Shown in pieces: positions 1 to 8,971 of a DNA stretch of 64,000 bases. The notes under the pieces are model-generated. The model had not been told where the DNA came from. It saw only the letters and a list, made by a program, of their open reading frames with translations, and made no database searches. The position numbers and the translations under genes are program-made. Positions within the stretch are counted from its first letter, which is position 1, and each line of letters begins with the position of its first letter. Origin of the DNA: Pseudomonas parasichuanensis (GTDB lineage Bacteria; Pseudomonadota; Gammaproteobacteria; Pseudomonadales; Pseudomonadaceae); contig NZ_BQHO01000007.1 of NCBI RefSeq assembly GCF_021601385.1, forward strand, positions 144,080-208,079, given 5' to 3'.

Positions 1-1
1 C

Positions 2-391
2 GCAGCCATCTGCACAGGCCGGGAGGCCCACGAGAACCCCGACAAGCGCTATATCGCCGGCATTGCCTGTGGCGCCTTCTACCTGCTGATGGGCACCTTC
101 GGCGCCACGCTCGCCTCGGTGTTCGCCGCCCTGCCCCGGGAAATGATCGCCGCCCTCGCCGGCCTGGCGCTGTTCGGTGCCATCGCAACCGGGCTGAGCG
201 GTGCAATGGCCGATGAAAAGCAGCGTGAGCCTGCGTTGATTACGTTCCTGGTCACGGCCTCTGGCATGAGCTTCCTGGGCCTGGGCGCCGCCTTCTGGGG
301 GCTGATCTTCGGCATGGTCGCCTTCTTCGCGCTCGGCTACACCCGCCCGCATAGCACCCACACACAAGCGCACGTTGGCGAACAGCGATGA
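2..391 (+). CDS. benE: Benzoate/H+ symporter BenE family, C-terminal part
   Basis: The reading frame is open from the window edge, so the N-terminus lies upstream. The visible 129 residues open with AAICTGREAHENPDKR, a block I recognise from the BenE/YdcO family of 12-helix benzoate-proton symporters in the inner membrane. Three to four hydrophobic segments follow, then a short polar tail. No other ben genes are visible in this window, so whether benzoate is the substrate cannot be judged from here. A tRNA gene on the other strand follows after 26 bp. Confidence 0.85.
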   Translation, partial: AAICTGREAHENPDKRYIAGIACGAFYLLMGTFGATLASVFAALPREMIAALAGLALFGAIATGLSGAMADEKQREPALITFLVTASGMSFLGLGAAFWGLIFGMVAFFALGYTRPHSTHTQAHVGEQR

Positions 392-417
392 GTTTGAGGG
401 GTAATAGAAGGTGTGAA

Positions 418-494
418 TGGCGTCCCAGGGCAGGTTCGAACTGCCAACCTTCCCCTTAGGAGGGGGATGCTCTATCCAATTGAGCTACTGAGAC
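418..494 (-). tRNA. tRNA-Arg (anticodon CCT)
   Basis: Minus-strand cloverleaf of 77 nt. The acceptor arm GTCTCAG pairs with CTGGGAC (one G-T pair). The anticodon loop CTCCTAA is closed by a CCC/GGG-rich stem, giving anticodon CCT, which reads AGG. The T arm is GGCAG-TTCGAAC-CTGCC, and the 3' CCA is encoded. No integrase or repeated 3' end marks it as a used attachment site. Confidence 0.95.
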
Positions 495-588
495 ACAGGG
501 GCCGGCAACGGACGTTGCACGGTAGGGACGGCGAGCATGTTACCCAGCGTATAGGCATTTGTCATGTTTCTATCGGGCATTTTGCACG

Positions 589-1191
589 TCAGTCTTTTCC
601 TTTTGCTTGGCCGATGACACCTTCCGCGCGCAAAACGTCGAATAGCGCCTCGACGGCCTCATCGAGGGCGGCCGAGTTATCCAGCACATGCACCGAAGCG
701 TCGTAGGCCTGCAAGCGGGTACCGCGGGCCAGTCGCTGCTCGATTTCCTCGGCACTTTCCCGACCGCGAGCCGTCAGGCGTTGGCGCAGAACATCAGGTA
801 GAACGGTCAGGCCGACTGCAAGCAGATCCGGGTAGCGTCGCCGGGCTTCTTGCAGGTACCCCCTTGAGCCGTTCACCAGCACCGAGCGGCCAGCGGCGAG
901 GCACTCCTGCACCTGTGCAGAAATGCCGTAGCACAGTCCATTGGCCGCCCAGTTCAGGACAAACGCTCCTGCCGCACGCATGGCCTCGAAGCGCTCGGGC
1001 GTCACGCCCAGCGCACTTTCCCCCTTGGCCTCGGGTGAACGGGTAATGACCCTTCGGGCGACTTCCACCCCGTATTCGGCCAGGCGCTCGCGTGAGGCAT
1101 CGATCAGGGAATCTTTGCCCGAGCCCGATGGTCCCATCAGGAATATCAACCGCCCTCTTGAGGACGGAGTGCCGCTTGCGTCATATTGCAT
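589..1191 (-). CDS. phnN: Ribose 1,5-bisphosphate phosphokinase PhnN
   Basis: PhnN makes phosphoribosyl pyrophosphate from ribose 1,5-bisphosphate and ATP, the last step of C-P lyase phosphonate use. The protein resembles guanylate kinase: a Walker A loop GPSGSGKDS sits about 20 residues in, followed by RRVITR and the VLVNGSR block typical of PhnN. I chose the ATG at 1191 (200 aa); a TTG at 1206 would add five residues. No other phn genes are visible in the window, so the gene stands apart from any C-P lyase operon here, and it may serve general PRPP supply. Confidence 0.85.
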   Translation of the reverse strand: MQYDASGTPSSRGRLIFLMGPSGSGKDSLIDASRERLAEYGVEVARRVITRSPEAKGESALGVTPERFEAMRAAGAFVLNWAANGLCYGISAQVQECLAAGRSVLVNGSRGYLQEARRRYPDLLAVGLTVLPDVLRQRLTARGRESAEEIEQRLARGTRLQAYDASVHVLDNSAALDEAVEALFDVLRAEGVIGQAKGKD

Positions 1192-1535
1192 AGCCACTAT
1201 GCTCAAGGTGTGGGAACCTGCGCATTCTAGGGTTTTTCCCTAACCTTTGCTGCCAGTTATCAGATTTTGACGACAAAGGTCTGACGCAGATGCAAAGCGA
1301 GCAATGTGAATCTTTTCAAACCAGTACTCATTTCTGACAATTGGTACTGGCAAAAAGCCTGTACCGGAGCCACTATTTGTCACAGAATTGACGCCAAGGA
1401 ATCGGCGACATGAGGCAAGATGAAAACCCGAAAGCACATTACGGTTGAACATTTTGTCGTCGCCGCGGTCGTACTCCCACCGTGCGGCCAATTTGCGAAC
1501 CGCTTCCCCTGAACCAGAACAACCGGTCAATTTAT
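1192..1535. other. Intergenic region: divergent phnN/amrZ promoters and possible long amrZ leader
   Basis: This 344-bp gap separates two divergently read genes and holds no convincing ORF. It is less GC-rich than the flanking genes. From knowledge of P. aeruginosa, amrZ has a long untranslated leader and represses itself, so promoter and operator would be expected here. The only structure I can point to is the imperfect palindrome at 1343-1365, listed separately. Confidence 0.6.
1343..1365. promoter_or_regulatory. Candidate AmrZ operator or leader hairpin
   Basis: Imperfect palindrome GGTACTGGC-AAAAA-GCCTGTACC with one central mismatch. The core GGCAAAAAGCC resembles the GGCAAAACGCC-type sites bound by AmrZ in P. 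aeruginosa. It lies about 170 bp before the amrZ start codon, where an autoregulatory site would be plausible. It could equally be an RNA hairpin in the leader. Confidence 0.35.
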
Positions 1536-1862
1536 ATGCGCCCATTGAAACAGGCTATTTATTCGAGCCGCACCGCTGACAAGTTCGTCGTCCGCCTGCC
1601 AGACGGAATGCGTGAGCGCATTGCCGAGGTAGCCCGCAACCATCACCGCAGCATGAACTCCGAGATCATCGCACGCCTGGAACAGAGCCTTATCCAGGAA
1701 GGCGCGCTGGGCGACGAACTGAGCATGCGCCTGGACAGCCCAGAGCTCAGCCTGCACGAGCGCGAACTGCTGCAACGCTTCCGCCAGCTCTCCCATCGCC
1801 AGCAGAACGCACTGGTTGCGCTCATCGCACACGATGTGGAAATGGCCGCCGACGCGTCCTGA
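1536..1862 (+). CDS. amrZ: Ribbon-helix-helix regulator AmrZ (AlgZ)
   Basis: A 108-aa Arc-type DNA-binding protein that in pseudomonads controls alginate and other exopolysaccharides, motility and cyclic-di-GMP enzymes. The start MRPLKQA and the beta-strand [10 protein letters not shown] (about residues 16-25), followed by the helix [13 protein letters not shown], match AmrZ closely. The C-terminal half ([18 protein letters not shown]) is the AmrZ oligomerisation region. The ATG at 1536 is preferred over the in-frame ATG at 1482 because it gives the standard N-terminus. It ends at a shared bidirectional terminator with mgtE. Confidence 0.93.
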   Translation: MRPLKQAIYSSRTADKFVVRLPDGMRERIAEVARNHHRSMNSEIIARLEQSLIQEGALGDELSMRLDSPELSLHERELLQRFRQLSHRQQNALVALIAHDVEMAADAS

Positions 1863-1880
1863 CACAAAGCTTCGACACAC

Positions 1881-1908
1881 AAAAAAGCCAGCGCAAGCTG
1901 GCTTTTTT
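1881..1908. terminator. Bidirectional terminator between amrZ and mgtE
   Basis: A perfect hairpin, AAAAAAGCCAGC-GCAA-GCTGGCTTTTTT, flanked by A and T runs so that it works on both strands. It sits between the convergent ends of amrZ and mgtE. Confidence 0.92.
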
Positions 1909-1922
1909 GTTGCTGCCGCCCC

Positions 1923-3365
1923 TCAGAGCAGGAACAGCGTGGCCAACCCCAGGAAAATGAAGAAGCCGCCGCTGTCGGTCACAGCAGTGATCATCACGCT
2001 CGAGCCCATGGCTGGATCACGCCCCAGGCGGGTGAGCGTCATCGGGATCAAGACCCCCATCAACGCTGCCAGCAACAGGTTGAGGGTCATGGCCGCCGTC
2101 ATCACCAGGCCCAACGACCAGCTGCCGTAGAGCATGAATGCCACCGCGCCGATCACCCCACCCCAGATCAGGCCGTTGAGCAGCGAAACTGCCAGCTCCT
2201 TGCGCATCAGCCGACTGGTGTTGCCCGGCGATACCTGATCCAGCGCCATGGCGCGCACGATCATGGTGATGGTCTGGTTACCCGAGTTGCCACCGATGCC
2301 GGCAACAATGGGCATCAGCGCAGCAAGGGCGACCAGTTTCTCGATCGAACCTTCGAACAGACCGATCACTCGGGACGCAAGGAAGGCGGTGATCAGGTTG
2401 ATGGCCAGCCAGGCCCAGCGGTTACGCAGCGAGCGCCAGACCGAGGCGAAGATGTCTTCCTCTTCGCGCAGACCGGCCATGTTGAGCACTTCGCTCTCGC
2501 TCTCTTCGCGGATCAAATCGACCATTTCATCGATGGTCAGTCGACCAATGAGGCGCTCGTTCTTGTCCACCACCGGCGCGGAGACCAGGTCATAACGCTC
2601 GAATGCCAGGGCTGCGTCATAAGCATCTTCCTCGGGGTGGAACACCACCGGGTCGTTGGCCATGACCTCCGCGACTTTCTTTTCCGGATCGTTGACCAGC
2701 AGCCGCTTGATGGGCAGCACACCCTTGAGCATACCGTCGTAGTCGACCACGAACAGTTTGTCGGTGTGCCCCGGCAGCTCCTTGAGCCGACGCAGGTAAC
2801 GCAGTACCACTTCCAGGCTGACGTCTTCGCGGATGGTGACCATCTCGAAGTCCATCAGCGCACCGACCTGCTCCTCGTCATAGCTCAGCGCCGAACGCAC
2901 GCGTTCACGCTGCTGGGCGTCGAGGCTTTCCATCAATTCATGAACGACGTCCCGCGGCAATTCCGGCGCCAGGTCGGCGAGCTCGTCGGCGTCCATTTCC
3001 TTGGCGGCGGCAAGCAGTTCGTGATCGTCCATGTCGGCGATCAGGGACTGGCGGACGGCGTCGGAAACTTCCAGCAGGATGTCGCCATCACGATCAGAGC
3101 GCACCAACTGCCAGACCGTCAGGCGGTCTTCCAGTGGCAAGGCTTCGAGGATGTAGGCAATGTCGGCAAGGTGCAGGTCATCGAGCTTGCGCTGCAGCTC
3201 GACAAGGTTCTGGCGGTGGACGAGGTTTTCCACAAGGTCGTGGTGATGACCTTCCTGACGGTGCGTCAGATCCTCGACTACCCGCTGGCGCTGCAGCAGT
3301 TCGATCACCTGGGCAAGGCGATCCTGCAGGCTGTCTTGAGCTTTCTTTACTTCTACTTCGGTCAT
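1923..3365 (-). CDS. mgtE: Magnesium transporter MgtE
   Basis: A 480-aa Mg2+ channel/transporter of the inner membrane. It shows the family order: an N-terminal cytoplasmic helical superhelix domain (LADIAYILEALP...), two CBS domains in the middle (around ADEVMANDPVVFHPEEDAYD), then five membrane helices with the MPIVAGIGGNSGNQ pore signature. The cytoplasmic domains normally sense Mg2+ and gate the pore. I use the ATG at 3365, which begins MTEVEVKKAQ; the longer in-frame start adds ten residues unlike the family. Confidence 0.93.
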   Translation of the reverse strand: MTEVEVKKAQDSLQDRLAQVIELLQRQRVVEDLTHRQEGHHHDLVENLVHRQNLVELQRKLDDLHLADIAYILEALPLEDRLTVWQLVRSDRDGDILLEVSDAVRQSLIADMDDHELLAAAKEMDADELADLAPELPRDVVHELMESLDAQQRERVRSALSYDEEQVGALMDFEMVTIREDVSLEVVLRYLRRLKELPGHTDKLFVVDYDGMLKGVLPIKRLLVNDPEKKVAEVMANDPVVFHPEEDAYDAALAFERYDLVSAPVVDKNERLIGRLTIDEMVDLIREESESEVLNMAGLREEEDIFASVWRSLRNRWAWLAINLITAFLASRVIGLFEGSIEKLVALAALMPIVAGIGGNSGNQTITMIVRAMALDQVSPGNTSRLMRKELAVSLLNGLIWGGVIGAVAFMLYGSWSLGLVMTAAMTLNLLLAALMGVLIPMTLTRLGRDPAMGSSVMITAVTDSGGFFIFLGLATLFLL

Positions 3366-3741
3366 AGGCGAACTCCACCCCCAGCAGCGGAGCACGCCGG
3401 GAGAATCAATCGATCAGATCTTGCTGCATGTAGCGTATTAGCGAGTAACTACTGGGTAAGTCCATGGTGGTATTCCACAAGCCCCGGCGGGGCTGACGGG
3501 CGCAATCATACACGGTGTCAGCTGTCGGATCGCTTAAAATTTTGGCTAGAACAATCGTTTGCGCAATAAAGCTGTGACAACACTCGAAGCCAACAGTGCG
3601 ACGGCCTGAATGCTACAAAAATCACAATCGGTTATTGGCTGCGCGGCATCGGGCTATCAACGTGAGTCTAGTCGCGCGCAGACAGAATCAGTAAACGCTG
3701 AAAAAGAAAAAGCCCGCTTATATAAGCGGGCTTTTCAGGTG
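3366..3741. other. Intergenic region upstream of mgtE and downstream of the tRNA array
   Basis: 376 bp without a convincing ORF. It must contain the mgtE promoter and 5' leader, since mgtE is read away from it. A GC-rich inverted stretch (CCCCGGCGGGG) lies near 3482-3492. The tRNA array terminator is at the far end (3707-3735). I recognise no M-box or ykoK-type riboswitch. Confidence 0.6.
3707..3735 (-). terminator. Terminator of the tRNA-Ser/tRNA-Arg transcript
   Basis: The stem GCCCGCTTA/TAAGCGGGC with a TT/AT-rich loop is flanked by A and T runs. On the minus strand it lies 7 bp past the last tRNA-Arg and ends in a T-rich tract. Confidence 0.88.
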
Positions 3742-3818
3742 TGGCGGACTCAGGAGGATTCGAACCTCCGACCGCTCGGTTCGTAGCCGAGTACTCTATC
3801 CAGCTGAGCTATGAGTCC
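3742..3818 (-). tRNA. tRNA-Arg (anticodon ACG), copy 3 of the array
   Basis: 77 nt on the minus strand. The acceptor GGACTCA pairs with TGAGTCC, the anticodon loop is CTACGAA (ACG), the T loop is TTCGAAT, and CCA is encoded. It appears identical to the copies at 3891-3967 and 4040-4116. Confidence 0.97.
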
Positions 3819-3890
3819 GTGGTTGGTAGTTTTATGCCAGATTACCACTGGCTGCTGAAATCGCCTTGCAAGCAAAGCCACTTCAATAAG

Positions 3891-3967
3891 TGGCGGACTC
3901 AGGAGGATTCGAACCTCCGACCGCTCGGTTCGTAGCCGAGTACTCTATCCAGCTGAGCTATGAGTCC
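3891..3967 (-). tRNA. tRNA-Arg (anticodon ACG), copy 2 of the array
   Basis: Appears identical to the copies on each side. The spacing from one copy to the next is exactly 149 bp, so the array looks like a tandem duplication with conserved tRNA and diverging 72-bp spacers. Confidence 0.97.
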
Positions 3968-4039
3968 GTAGTTGGTATTTTTAGACCAGATCACCACTGG
4001 TTGAATGAACTGCTTTGAAGATCAAAACCGCCCATTAAA

Positions 4040-4116
4040 TGGCGGACTCAGGAGGATTCGAACCTCCGACCGCTCGGTTCGTAGCCGAGTACTCTATCCA
4101 GCTGAGCTATGAGTCC
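4040..4116 (-). tRNA. tRNA-Arg (anticodon ACG), copy 1 of the array
   Basis: The transcriptionally first Arg copy, 107 bp downstream of tRNA-Ser(GCT) on the minus strand. It has an ACG anticodon in loop CTACGAA and an encoded CCA. Confidence 0.97.
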
Positions 4117-4223
4117 GTGTCTTGCCGCGCATTATAGGTCGCTGAAACATTTTTGCAAGAACTTTTTCGTTTAAAATCAACTACTTAGCGTTCTTACTGT
4201 TTAAAGCGCCCTACGCAAATAAT

Positions 4224-4313
4224 GGCGGTGAAGGGGGGATTCGAACCCCCGATACCCTTATGAGGTATACTCCCTTAGCAGGGGAGCGCCTTCGGCCACT
4301 CGGCCACCTCACC
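4224..4313 (-). tRNA. tRNA-Ser (anticodon GCT)
   Basis: 90 nt with the long variable arm of class II tRNAs. The acceptor GGTGAGG pairs with CTTCACC, the anticodon loop CTGCTAA gives GCT (reads AGC/AGT), and CCA is encoded. It is likely co-transcribed with the three tRNA-Arg copies downstream. The order rsmA, tRNA-Ser, tRNA-Arg is common in pseudomonads. Confidence 0.96.
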
Positions 4314-4385
4314 GCAACACGAGGCGAATATTAAACACACCCTTCCTCGTTTGCAACCCTTTTTTTGAAAAAAACTTCAAAAAAA

Positions 4386-4574
4386 TTAAAGGCTTGGCTC
4401 TTCGTCCTTCTCTTTCTTGATGCGCAGGTAGATTTCCTCACGGTGAACGGCCACTTCCTTGGGCGCGCTCACGCCGATACGTACCTGGTTGCCTTTGACA
4501 CCCAGGACCGTCACGGTGATCTCACCGTCACCAATGATCAGGCTCTCGGCGCACCGACGAGTCAGAATCAGCAT
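4386..4574 (-). CDS. rsmA: Carbon storage regulator CsrA/RsmA
   Basis: A 62-aa RNA-binding protein of the Gac/Rsm system that binds GGA motifs in mRNA leaders and usually blocks translation. The N-terminal MLILTRR and the [20 protein letters not shown] strand region are diagnostic. An AGGAG Shine-Dalgarno sequence lies just before the ATG at 4574. As in many gammaproteobacteria it follows lysC and alaS. Pseudomonads usually carry more than one csrA paralogue; this one has the RsmA-type context. Confidence 0.95.
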   Translation of the reverse strand: MLILTRRCAESLIIGDGEITVTVLGVKGNQVRIGVSAPKEVAVHREEIYLRIKKEKDEEPSL

Positions 4575-4707
4575 AGTTTTCTCCTCACATGAATCTTCAG
4601 GGACAACAGTCTTTGATTAAGCAGGGCCCGACCGGGGACGACGGCACTGGCCCGTACACACTGCCAGCAGCACCTGGACAGGGGTGCAACCGGCAGCCAG
4701 AAACGCG

Positions 4708-4731
4708 AAGGGCGCGGCAAGCCGCGCCCTT
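4708..4731 (-). terminator. Hairpin downstream of lysC
   Basis: Strong GC stem AAGGGCGCGGC/GCCGCGCCCTT 13 bp beyond the lysC stop. It lacks a clear T run on the minus strand, so it may be a weak terminator or an mRNA end stabiliser between lysC and rsmA. Confidence 0.55.
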
Positions 4732-4743
4732 CCAGGCAACGTC

Positions 4744-5979
4744 TTACTCGCCCTGTCGGGCAGGAGCGTCGAGCTCGAACGCGGTGTGCAGCGCACGAAC
4801 GGCCAGCTCCAGGTACTTCTCTTCGATCACTACCGACACCTTGATTTCGGAGGTGGAAATCATCTGGATGTTGATGCTCTCCTTGGCCAGGGCTTCGAAC
4901 ATGCGGCTGGCAACACCCGCGTGCGAACGCATGCCGACGCCGACGATCGACACCTTGGCGATCTTGGTGTCACCAACCACTTCACGCGCACCGATCTCAC
5001 GGGCGGTGTTCTCCAGCACGCTGAGCGCCTTTTCGTACTCGTTGCGGTGCACGGTGAAGGTGAAGTCGGTGGTGTTATCGTGCGAAACGTTCTGCACGAT
5101 CATGTCGACTTCGATATTGGCCGCGCTGATCGGACCGAGGATCTTGAATGCAACGCCTGGAGTGTCCGGGACGCCACGAATGGTCAGCTTGGCCTCATCA
5201 CGGTTGAAGGCGATACCGGAAATGATTGGCTGTTCCATGGATTCCTCTTCATCGATGGTAATGAGGGTACCCGGACCCTCCTTGAAGCTGTGCAGCACGC
5301 GCAGCGGGACGTTGTACTTGCCGGCGAACTCCACCGAACGGATCTGCAGCACCTTGGAGCCGAGGCTGGCCATTTCCAGCATCTCTTCGAAGGTGATCTT
5401 CTCCAGGCGCTGGGCCTGGGGCACGACACGCGGGTCGGTGGTGTAGACGCCATCGACATCGGTGTAGATCTGGCACTCGTCGGCCTTCAGCGCCGCGGCA
5501 AGTGCCACACCGGTGGTGTCTGAGCCGCCACGGCCGAGCGTGGTGATGTTGCCCTGCTCGTCAACGCCCTGGAAACCTGCAACCACGACCACACGACCAG
5601 CCTTGAGGTCGGCGCGGATCTTCTGGTCGTCGATCTGCAGGATGCGCGCCTTGTTGTGAGCGCTGTCAGTGAGGATGCGCACCTGGTTGCCGGTGTACGA
5701 CACCGCAGGCACGCCACGCTTCATCAACGCCATGGTCAGCAAGGCAATGGTGACCTGCTCACCGGTCGAAACAATCACGTCCAGCTCGCGAGGTTCCGGC
5801 TTGTCGGTAATCTGCTTGGCCAGGTCGATCAGGCGATTGGTTTCGCCACTCATGGCCGACAGCACCACCACCAGGTCAGTGCCCTGCTCACGGAATTTCT
5901 TGACCTTGTCGGCTACCTGCTCGATCCGCTCGATGGAACCGACAGAGGTGCCGCCAAATTTCTGTACGATCAACGCCAT
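4744..5979 (-). CDS. lysC: Aspartate kinase
   Basis: Phosphorylates aspartate, the first step to lysine, threonine and methionine. The 411-aa protein starts with the kinase signature KFGGTSVGS and carries two C-terminal ACT domains (around IEVDMIVQNVSHDNTTDFTF and VSIVGVGMRSHAGVASRMF), the usual site of feedback inhibition by lysine/threonine. It lies 83 bp downstream of alaS and upstream of rsmA, all on the minus strand. Confidence 0.95.
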   Translation of the reverse strand: MALIVQKFGGTSVGSIERIEQVADKVKKFREQGTDLVVVLSAMSGETNRLIDLAKQITDKPEPRELDVIVSTGEQVTIALLTMALMKRGVPAVSYTGNQVRILTDSAHNKARILQIDDQKIRADLKAGRVVVVAGFQGVDEQGNITTLGRGGSDTTGVALAAALKADECQIYTDVDGVYTTDPRVVPQAQRLEKITFEEMLEMASLGSKVLQIRSVEFAGKYNVPLRVLHSFKEGPGTLITIDEEESMEQPIISGIAFNRDEAKLTIRGVPDTPGVAFKILGPISAANIEVDMIVQNVSHDNTTDFTFTVHRNEYEKALSVLENTAREIGAREVVGDTKIAKVSIVGVGMRSHAGVASRMFEALAKESINIQMISTSEIKVSVVIEEKYLELAVRALHTAFELDAPARQGE

Positions 5980-6029
5980 TTCAAAGGTGCCTCAGCCCCA
6001 AGGGGCCCCAAAAAACAATCCAACATGAA

Positions 6030-6057
6030 GCGGCCGCCGACTAGACCGGCGGCCGCC
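6030..6057 (-). terminator. Hairpin between alaS and lysC
   Basis: The stem GGCCGCCG/CGGCGGCC lies directly after the alaS stop. It is not followed by a good T tract on the minus strand, so it may be a partial terminator within the alaS-lysC-rsmA run. Confidence 0.5.
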
Positions 6058-6062
6058 TCATC

Positions 6063-8687
6063 TCAAAGTCCCTGCTCGGCGAACGGCACAGCCAGGGCCA
6101 AGGCATTGTCCAGCGCGGCGACGTCGACGCCACCACCCTGGGCCATGTCCGGGCGACCACCGCCCTTGCCACCCACCGCCGCAGCGGCTTGCTTCATCAG
6201 ATCGCCAGCCTTGAGTTGGCCGGAGAGGTCCTTGGTCACGCCAGCCACCAGCACGACCTTGCCCTCATGCTCGCTGCCCAGCAGGATCACTGCATGGCCG
6301 AGCTTGTTCTTCAGCTGATCGACGAGCGCCAGCAAGGCCTTGCCATCCTGCCCATCCAGGCGGGCGGCGAGCACCTTGGCACCCTTGACCTCAACGGCCG
6401 CATTGGAGAGATCGTCCCCGGCGGCGCTGGCGGCCTTGGCCTGCAGCTGTTCAAGCTGCTTTTCCAGCTGACGGTTGCGCTCGAGCACAGCCGACAGCTT
6501 GTCGATCAGGTTGTCGCGGTTACCCTTGACCAGCTGCGCGGCTTCCTTGACCTGCTCTTCGGCAGCATTCAGGTAAGCCAGCGCGGCGGCACCGGTCACC
6601 GCTTCGATACGGCGCACGCCAGAGGCCACGCCGCCTTCGCTGATGATCTTGAACAGGCTGATATCGCCCGTGCGCTTGGCGTGGATGCCACCGCACAGTT
6701 CGACGGAGAAGTCACCGCCCATGCTCAGCACGCGCACGGTGTCGCCGTACTTCTCACCGAACAGCGCCATGGCGCCCTTGGCCTTGGCGGTCTCGATGTC
6801 GGTCAACTCGGTCTGCACCTCGGTGTTACGGCGCACTTCACGGTTGACGATCTCTTCCAGGGCCTTGATCTGCGCAGGCGTCACCGCCTCGAAGTGGCTG
6901 AAGTCGAAACGCAGGCGCTGGCTGTCGACCAGCGAGCCCTTCTGCTGTACGTGCTCGCCCAGTACCTGGCGCAGCGCTTCGTGCAGCAGGTGGGTGGCGG
7001 AGTGGTTCAGCGAGGTAGCGTGCTGCACGTCGGCATCGACACGCGCGTCGACGGCCGTGCCAACGCTCAGCGCACCACTGGCAACCACACCATGGTGCAG
7101 GAAGGCGCCACCGGTCTTGGTGGTGTCGCGCACATCGAAGCGCGCGGCGCCGGCCTGCAGGTAACCGCAGTCACCCACCTGGCCGCCCGACTCGGCGTAG
7201 AACGGGGTGCGATCCAGGATCACCACACCCTCTTCGCCTTCGCCCAGCTGCTCGACCGCCTGGCCATCCTTGTACAGAGCAATGACCTTGCCCTGCCCTT
7301 CGGTGGCATCGTAGCCGAGGAAGTCAGTGGCGGTATCGACCTTGACCAGGCTGTTGTAGTCCATGCCGAAGGCGCTGGCGGAGCGGGCACGCTCGCGCTG
7401 GGCTTCCATTTCACGCTCGAAGCCGGCCTCGTCGATGGTCAGCTCGCGCTCGCGGGCGATGTCGGCGGTCAGGTCCATGGGGAAGCCGTAGGTGTCATAC
7501 AGCTTGAACACCACGTCACCCGGGACGACCTTGCCCTGCAGCTGGGCCAGGTCCTGCTCGAGGATACGCAGGCCCTGCTCGAGGGTCTTGGCGAACTGCT
7601 CTTCTTCGGTCTTGAGCACGCGCTCGATGTGCGCCTGCTGGCTTTTCAGCTCAGGGAAGGCTTCGCCCATCTCGGTGACCAGCGCGGCAACGATCTTGTG
7701 GAAGAAGCTGCCGGTGGCACCCAGCTTGTTGCCGTGGCGGCAGGCGCGACGGATGATGCGGCGCAGCACATAGCCACGGCCTTCGTTCGAAGGCAGCACA
7801 CCGTCGGCGATCAGGAAGCCGCAGGAACGGATATGGTCAGCGACCACTTTCAGCGAAGGCTGCTCGTCGTTGCTGCAACCGATAGCCTTGGCGGCGGCGG
7901 CCAGCAGGCTCTGGAACAGGTCGATCTGGTAGTTCGAATGCACATGCTGCATCACCGCACTGATGCGCTCCAGGCCCATGCCGGTGTCCACCGATGGCGC
8001 TGGCAGCGGGTGCAGCACGCCATCGGCGGTGCGGTTGAACTGCATGAAGACGTTGTTCCAGATCTCGATGTAGCGGTCGCCGTCTTCTTCCGGCGAGCCG
8101 GGTGGGCCGCCCCAGATGTCGGCGCCGTGGTCGTAGAAGATCTCGGTGCACGGGCCGCACGGGCCGGTGTCGCCCATGGTCCAGAAGTTGTCGGAGGCGT
8201 ACGGGGCGCCCTTGTTGTCACCGATGCGCACCATGCGCTCGGCGGGCACGCCGACTTCCTTGGTCCAGATGTCGTAGGCTTCGTCGTCGCTGGCGTAGAC
8301 GGTGACCCACAGCTTCTCCTTCGGCAGGTTGAGCCACTTGTCCGAAGTCAGGAAGGTCCAGGCGAAGGTGATCGCATCGCGCTTGAAATAGTCGCCGAAG
8401 CTGAAGTTGCCCAGCATTTCGAAGAAGGTGTGGTGACGGGCGGTATAGCCGACGTTTTCCAGGTCGTTGTGCTTGCCGCCGGCGCGTACGCACTTCTGGC
8501 TGCTCACCGCGCGGGTGTAGGCGCGCTTTTCCTGGCCGAGGAAGCAGTCCTTGAACTGGTTCATGCCGGCGTTGGTGAACAGCAGGGTCGGGTCATTGCC
8601 CGGGATCAGCGAGCTGGAGGCGACGCGGGTGTGGCCCTGCTCTTCGAAGAAGCGAAGGAAGGCTTCACGGATTTCTGCGCTTTTCAT
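6063..8687 (-). CDS. alaS: Alanyl-tRNA synthetase
   Basis: Charges tRNA-Ala and edits misacylated Ser/Gly. The class II catalytic domain at the N-terminus has motif 1-type sequence [14 protein letters not shown]. The editing domain has the zinc ligands HSATHLLHE and [10 protein letters not shown], and the C-Ala domain ends the protein with a [15 protein letters not shown] block. The start MKSAEIRE at 8687 (874 aa) has a GGAAGA Shine-Dalgarno; a longer GTG start at 8699 is in frame but overlaps that site. Confidence 0.97.
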   Translation of the reverse strand: MKSAEIREAFLRFFEEQGHTRVASSSLIPGNDPTLLFTNAGMNQFKDCFLGQEKRAYTRAVSSQKCVRAGGKHNDLENVGYTARHHTFFEMLGNFSFGDYFKRDAITFAWTFLTSDKWLNLPKEKLWVTVYASDDEAYDIWTKEVGVPAERMVRIGDNKGAPYASDNFWTMGDTGPCGPCTEIFYDHGADIWGGPPGSPEEDGDRYIEIWNNVFMQFNRTADGVLHPLPAPSVDTGMGLERISAVMQHVHSNYQIDLFQSLLAAAAKAIGCSNDEQPSLKVVADHIRSCGFLIADGVLPSNEGRGYVLRRIIRRACRHGNKLGATGSFFHKIVAALVTEMGEAFPELKSQQAHIERVLKTEEEQFAKTLEQGLRILEQDLAQLQGKVVPGDVVFKLYDTYGFPMDLTADIARERELTIDEAGFEREMEAQRERARSASAFGMDYNSLVKVDTATDFLGYDATEGQGKVIALYKDGQAVEQLGEGEEGVVILDRTPFYAESGGQVGDCGYLQAGAARFDVRDTTKTGGAFLHHGVVASGALSVGTAVDARVDADVQHATSLNHSATHLLHEALRQVLGEHVQQKGSLVDSQRLRFDFSHFEAVTPAQIKALEEIVNREVRRNTEVQTELTDIETAKAKGAMALFGEKYGDTVRVLSMGGDFSVELCGGIHAKRTGDISLFKIISEGGVASGVRRIEAVTGAAALAYLNAAEEQVKEAAQLVKGNRDNLIDKLSAVLERNRQLEKQLEQLQAKAASAAGDDLSNAAVEVKGAKVLAARLDGQDGKALLALVDQLKNKLGHAVILLGSEHEGKVVLVAGVTKDLSGQLKAGDLMKQAAAAVGGKGGGRPDMAQGGGVDVAALDNALALAVPFAEQGL

Positions 8688-8971
8688 AGGTTCTTCCACG
8701 GAAACGGCCGGCCCCTTTGGGCAAACTCGTCAAATCGACGAAACGACGGCAAAGGGCGCCATTATATCCAGCCTGAACGGCGGATGCAGTGTGTTTATAA
8801 GATAGAAACGGTCAATCGAAGGTGAAATGACCTTCATTTAGCCGGTCATATCCGCAGGCTATACAGTTCACCGCGCCGGAACAACCACACCGGCTTGCAT
8901 TATGTACTGCCCGGTGCACCGGCATGGCTCCGAAGATCGCCCCCTTCATTCCCGGCAATACGGAGCAACAC

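Noticed and set aside
1482-1535. Longer amrZ start at 1482
   Set aside because: The added 18 residues are unlike AmrZ, whose conserved N-terminus is MRPLKQ at 1536.
3742-4116. Regular 149-bp repeats as a CRISPR array
   Set aside because: The repeated unit is a 77-nt tRNA; the period is too long and no cas genes are present.
418-4313. tRNA genes as integration sites of a genomic island
   Set aside because: No integrase, no direct repeat of a tRNA 3' end and only conserved genes on both sides.
6189-8825. An 878-codon open frame antisense to alaS
   Set aside because: It mirrors the alaS frame and arises from high GC at third positions; the sense frame has all AlaRS motifs and this one has no recognisable domain.
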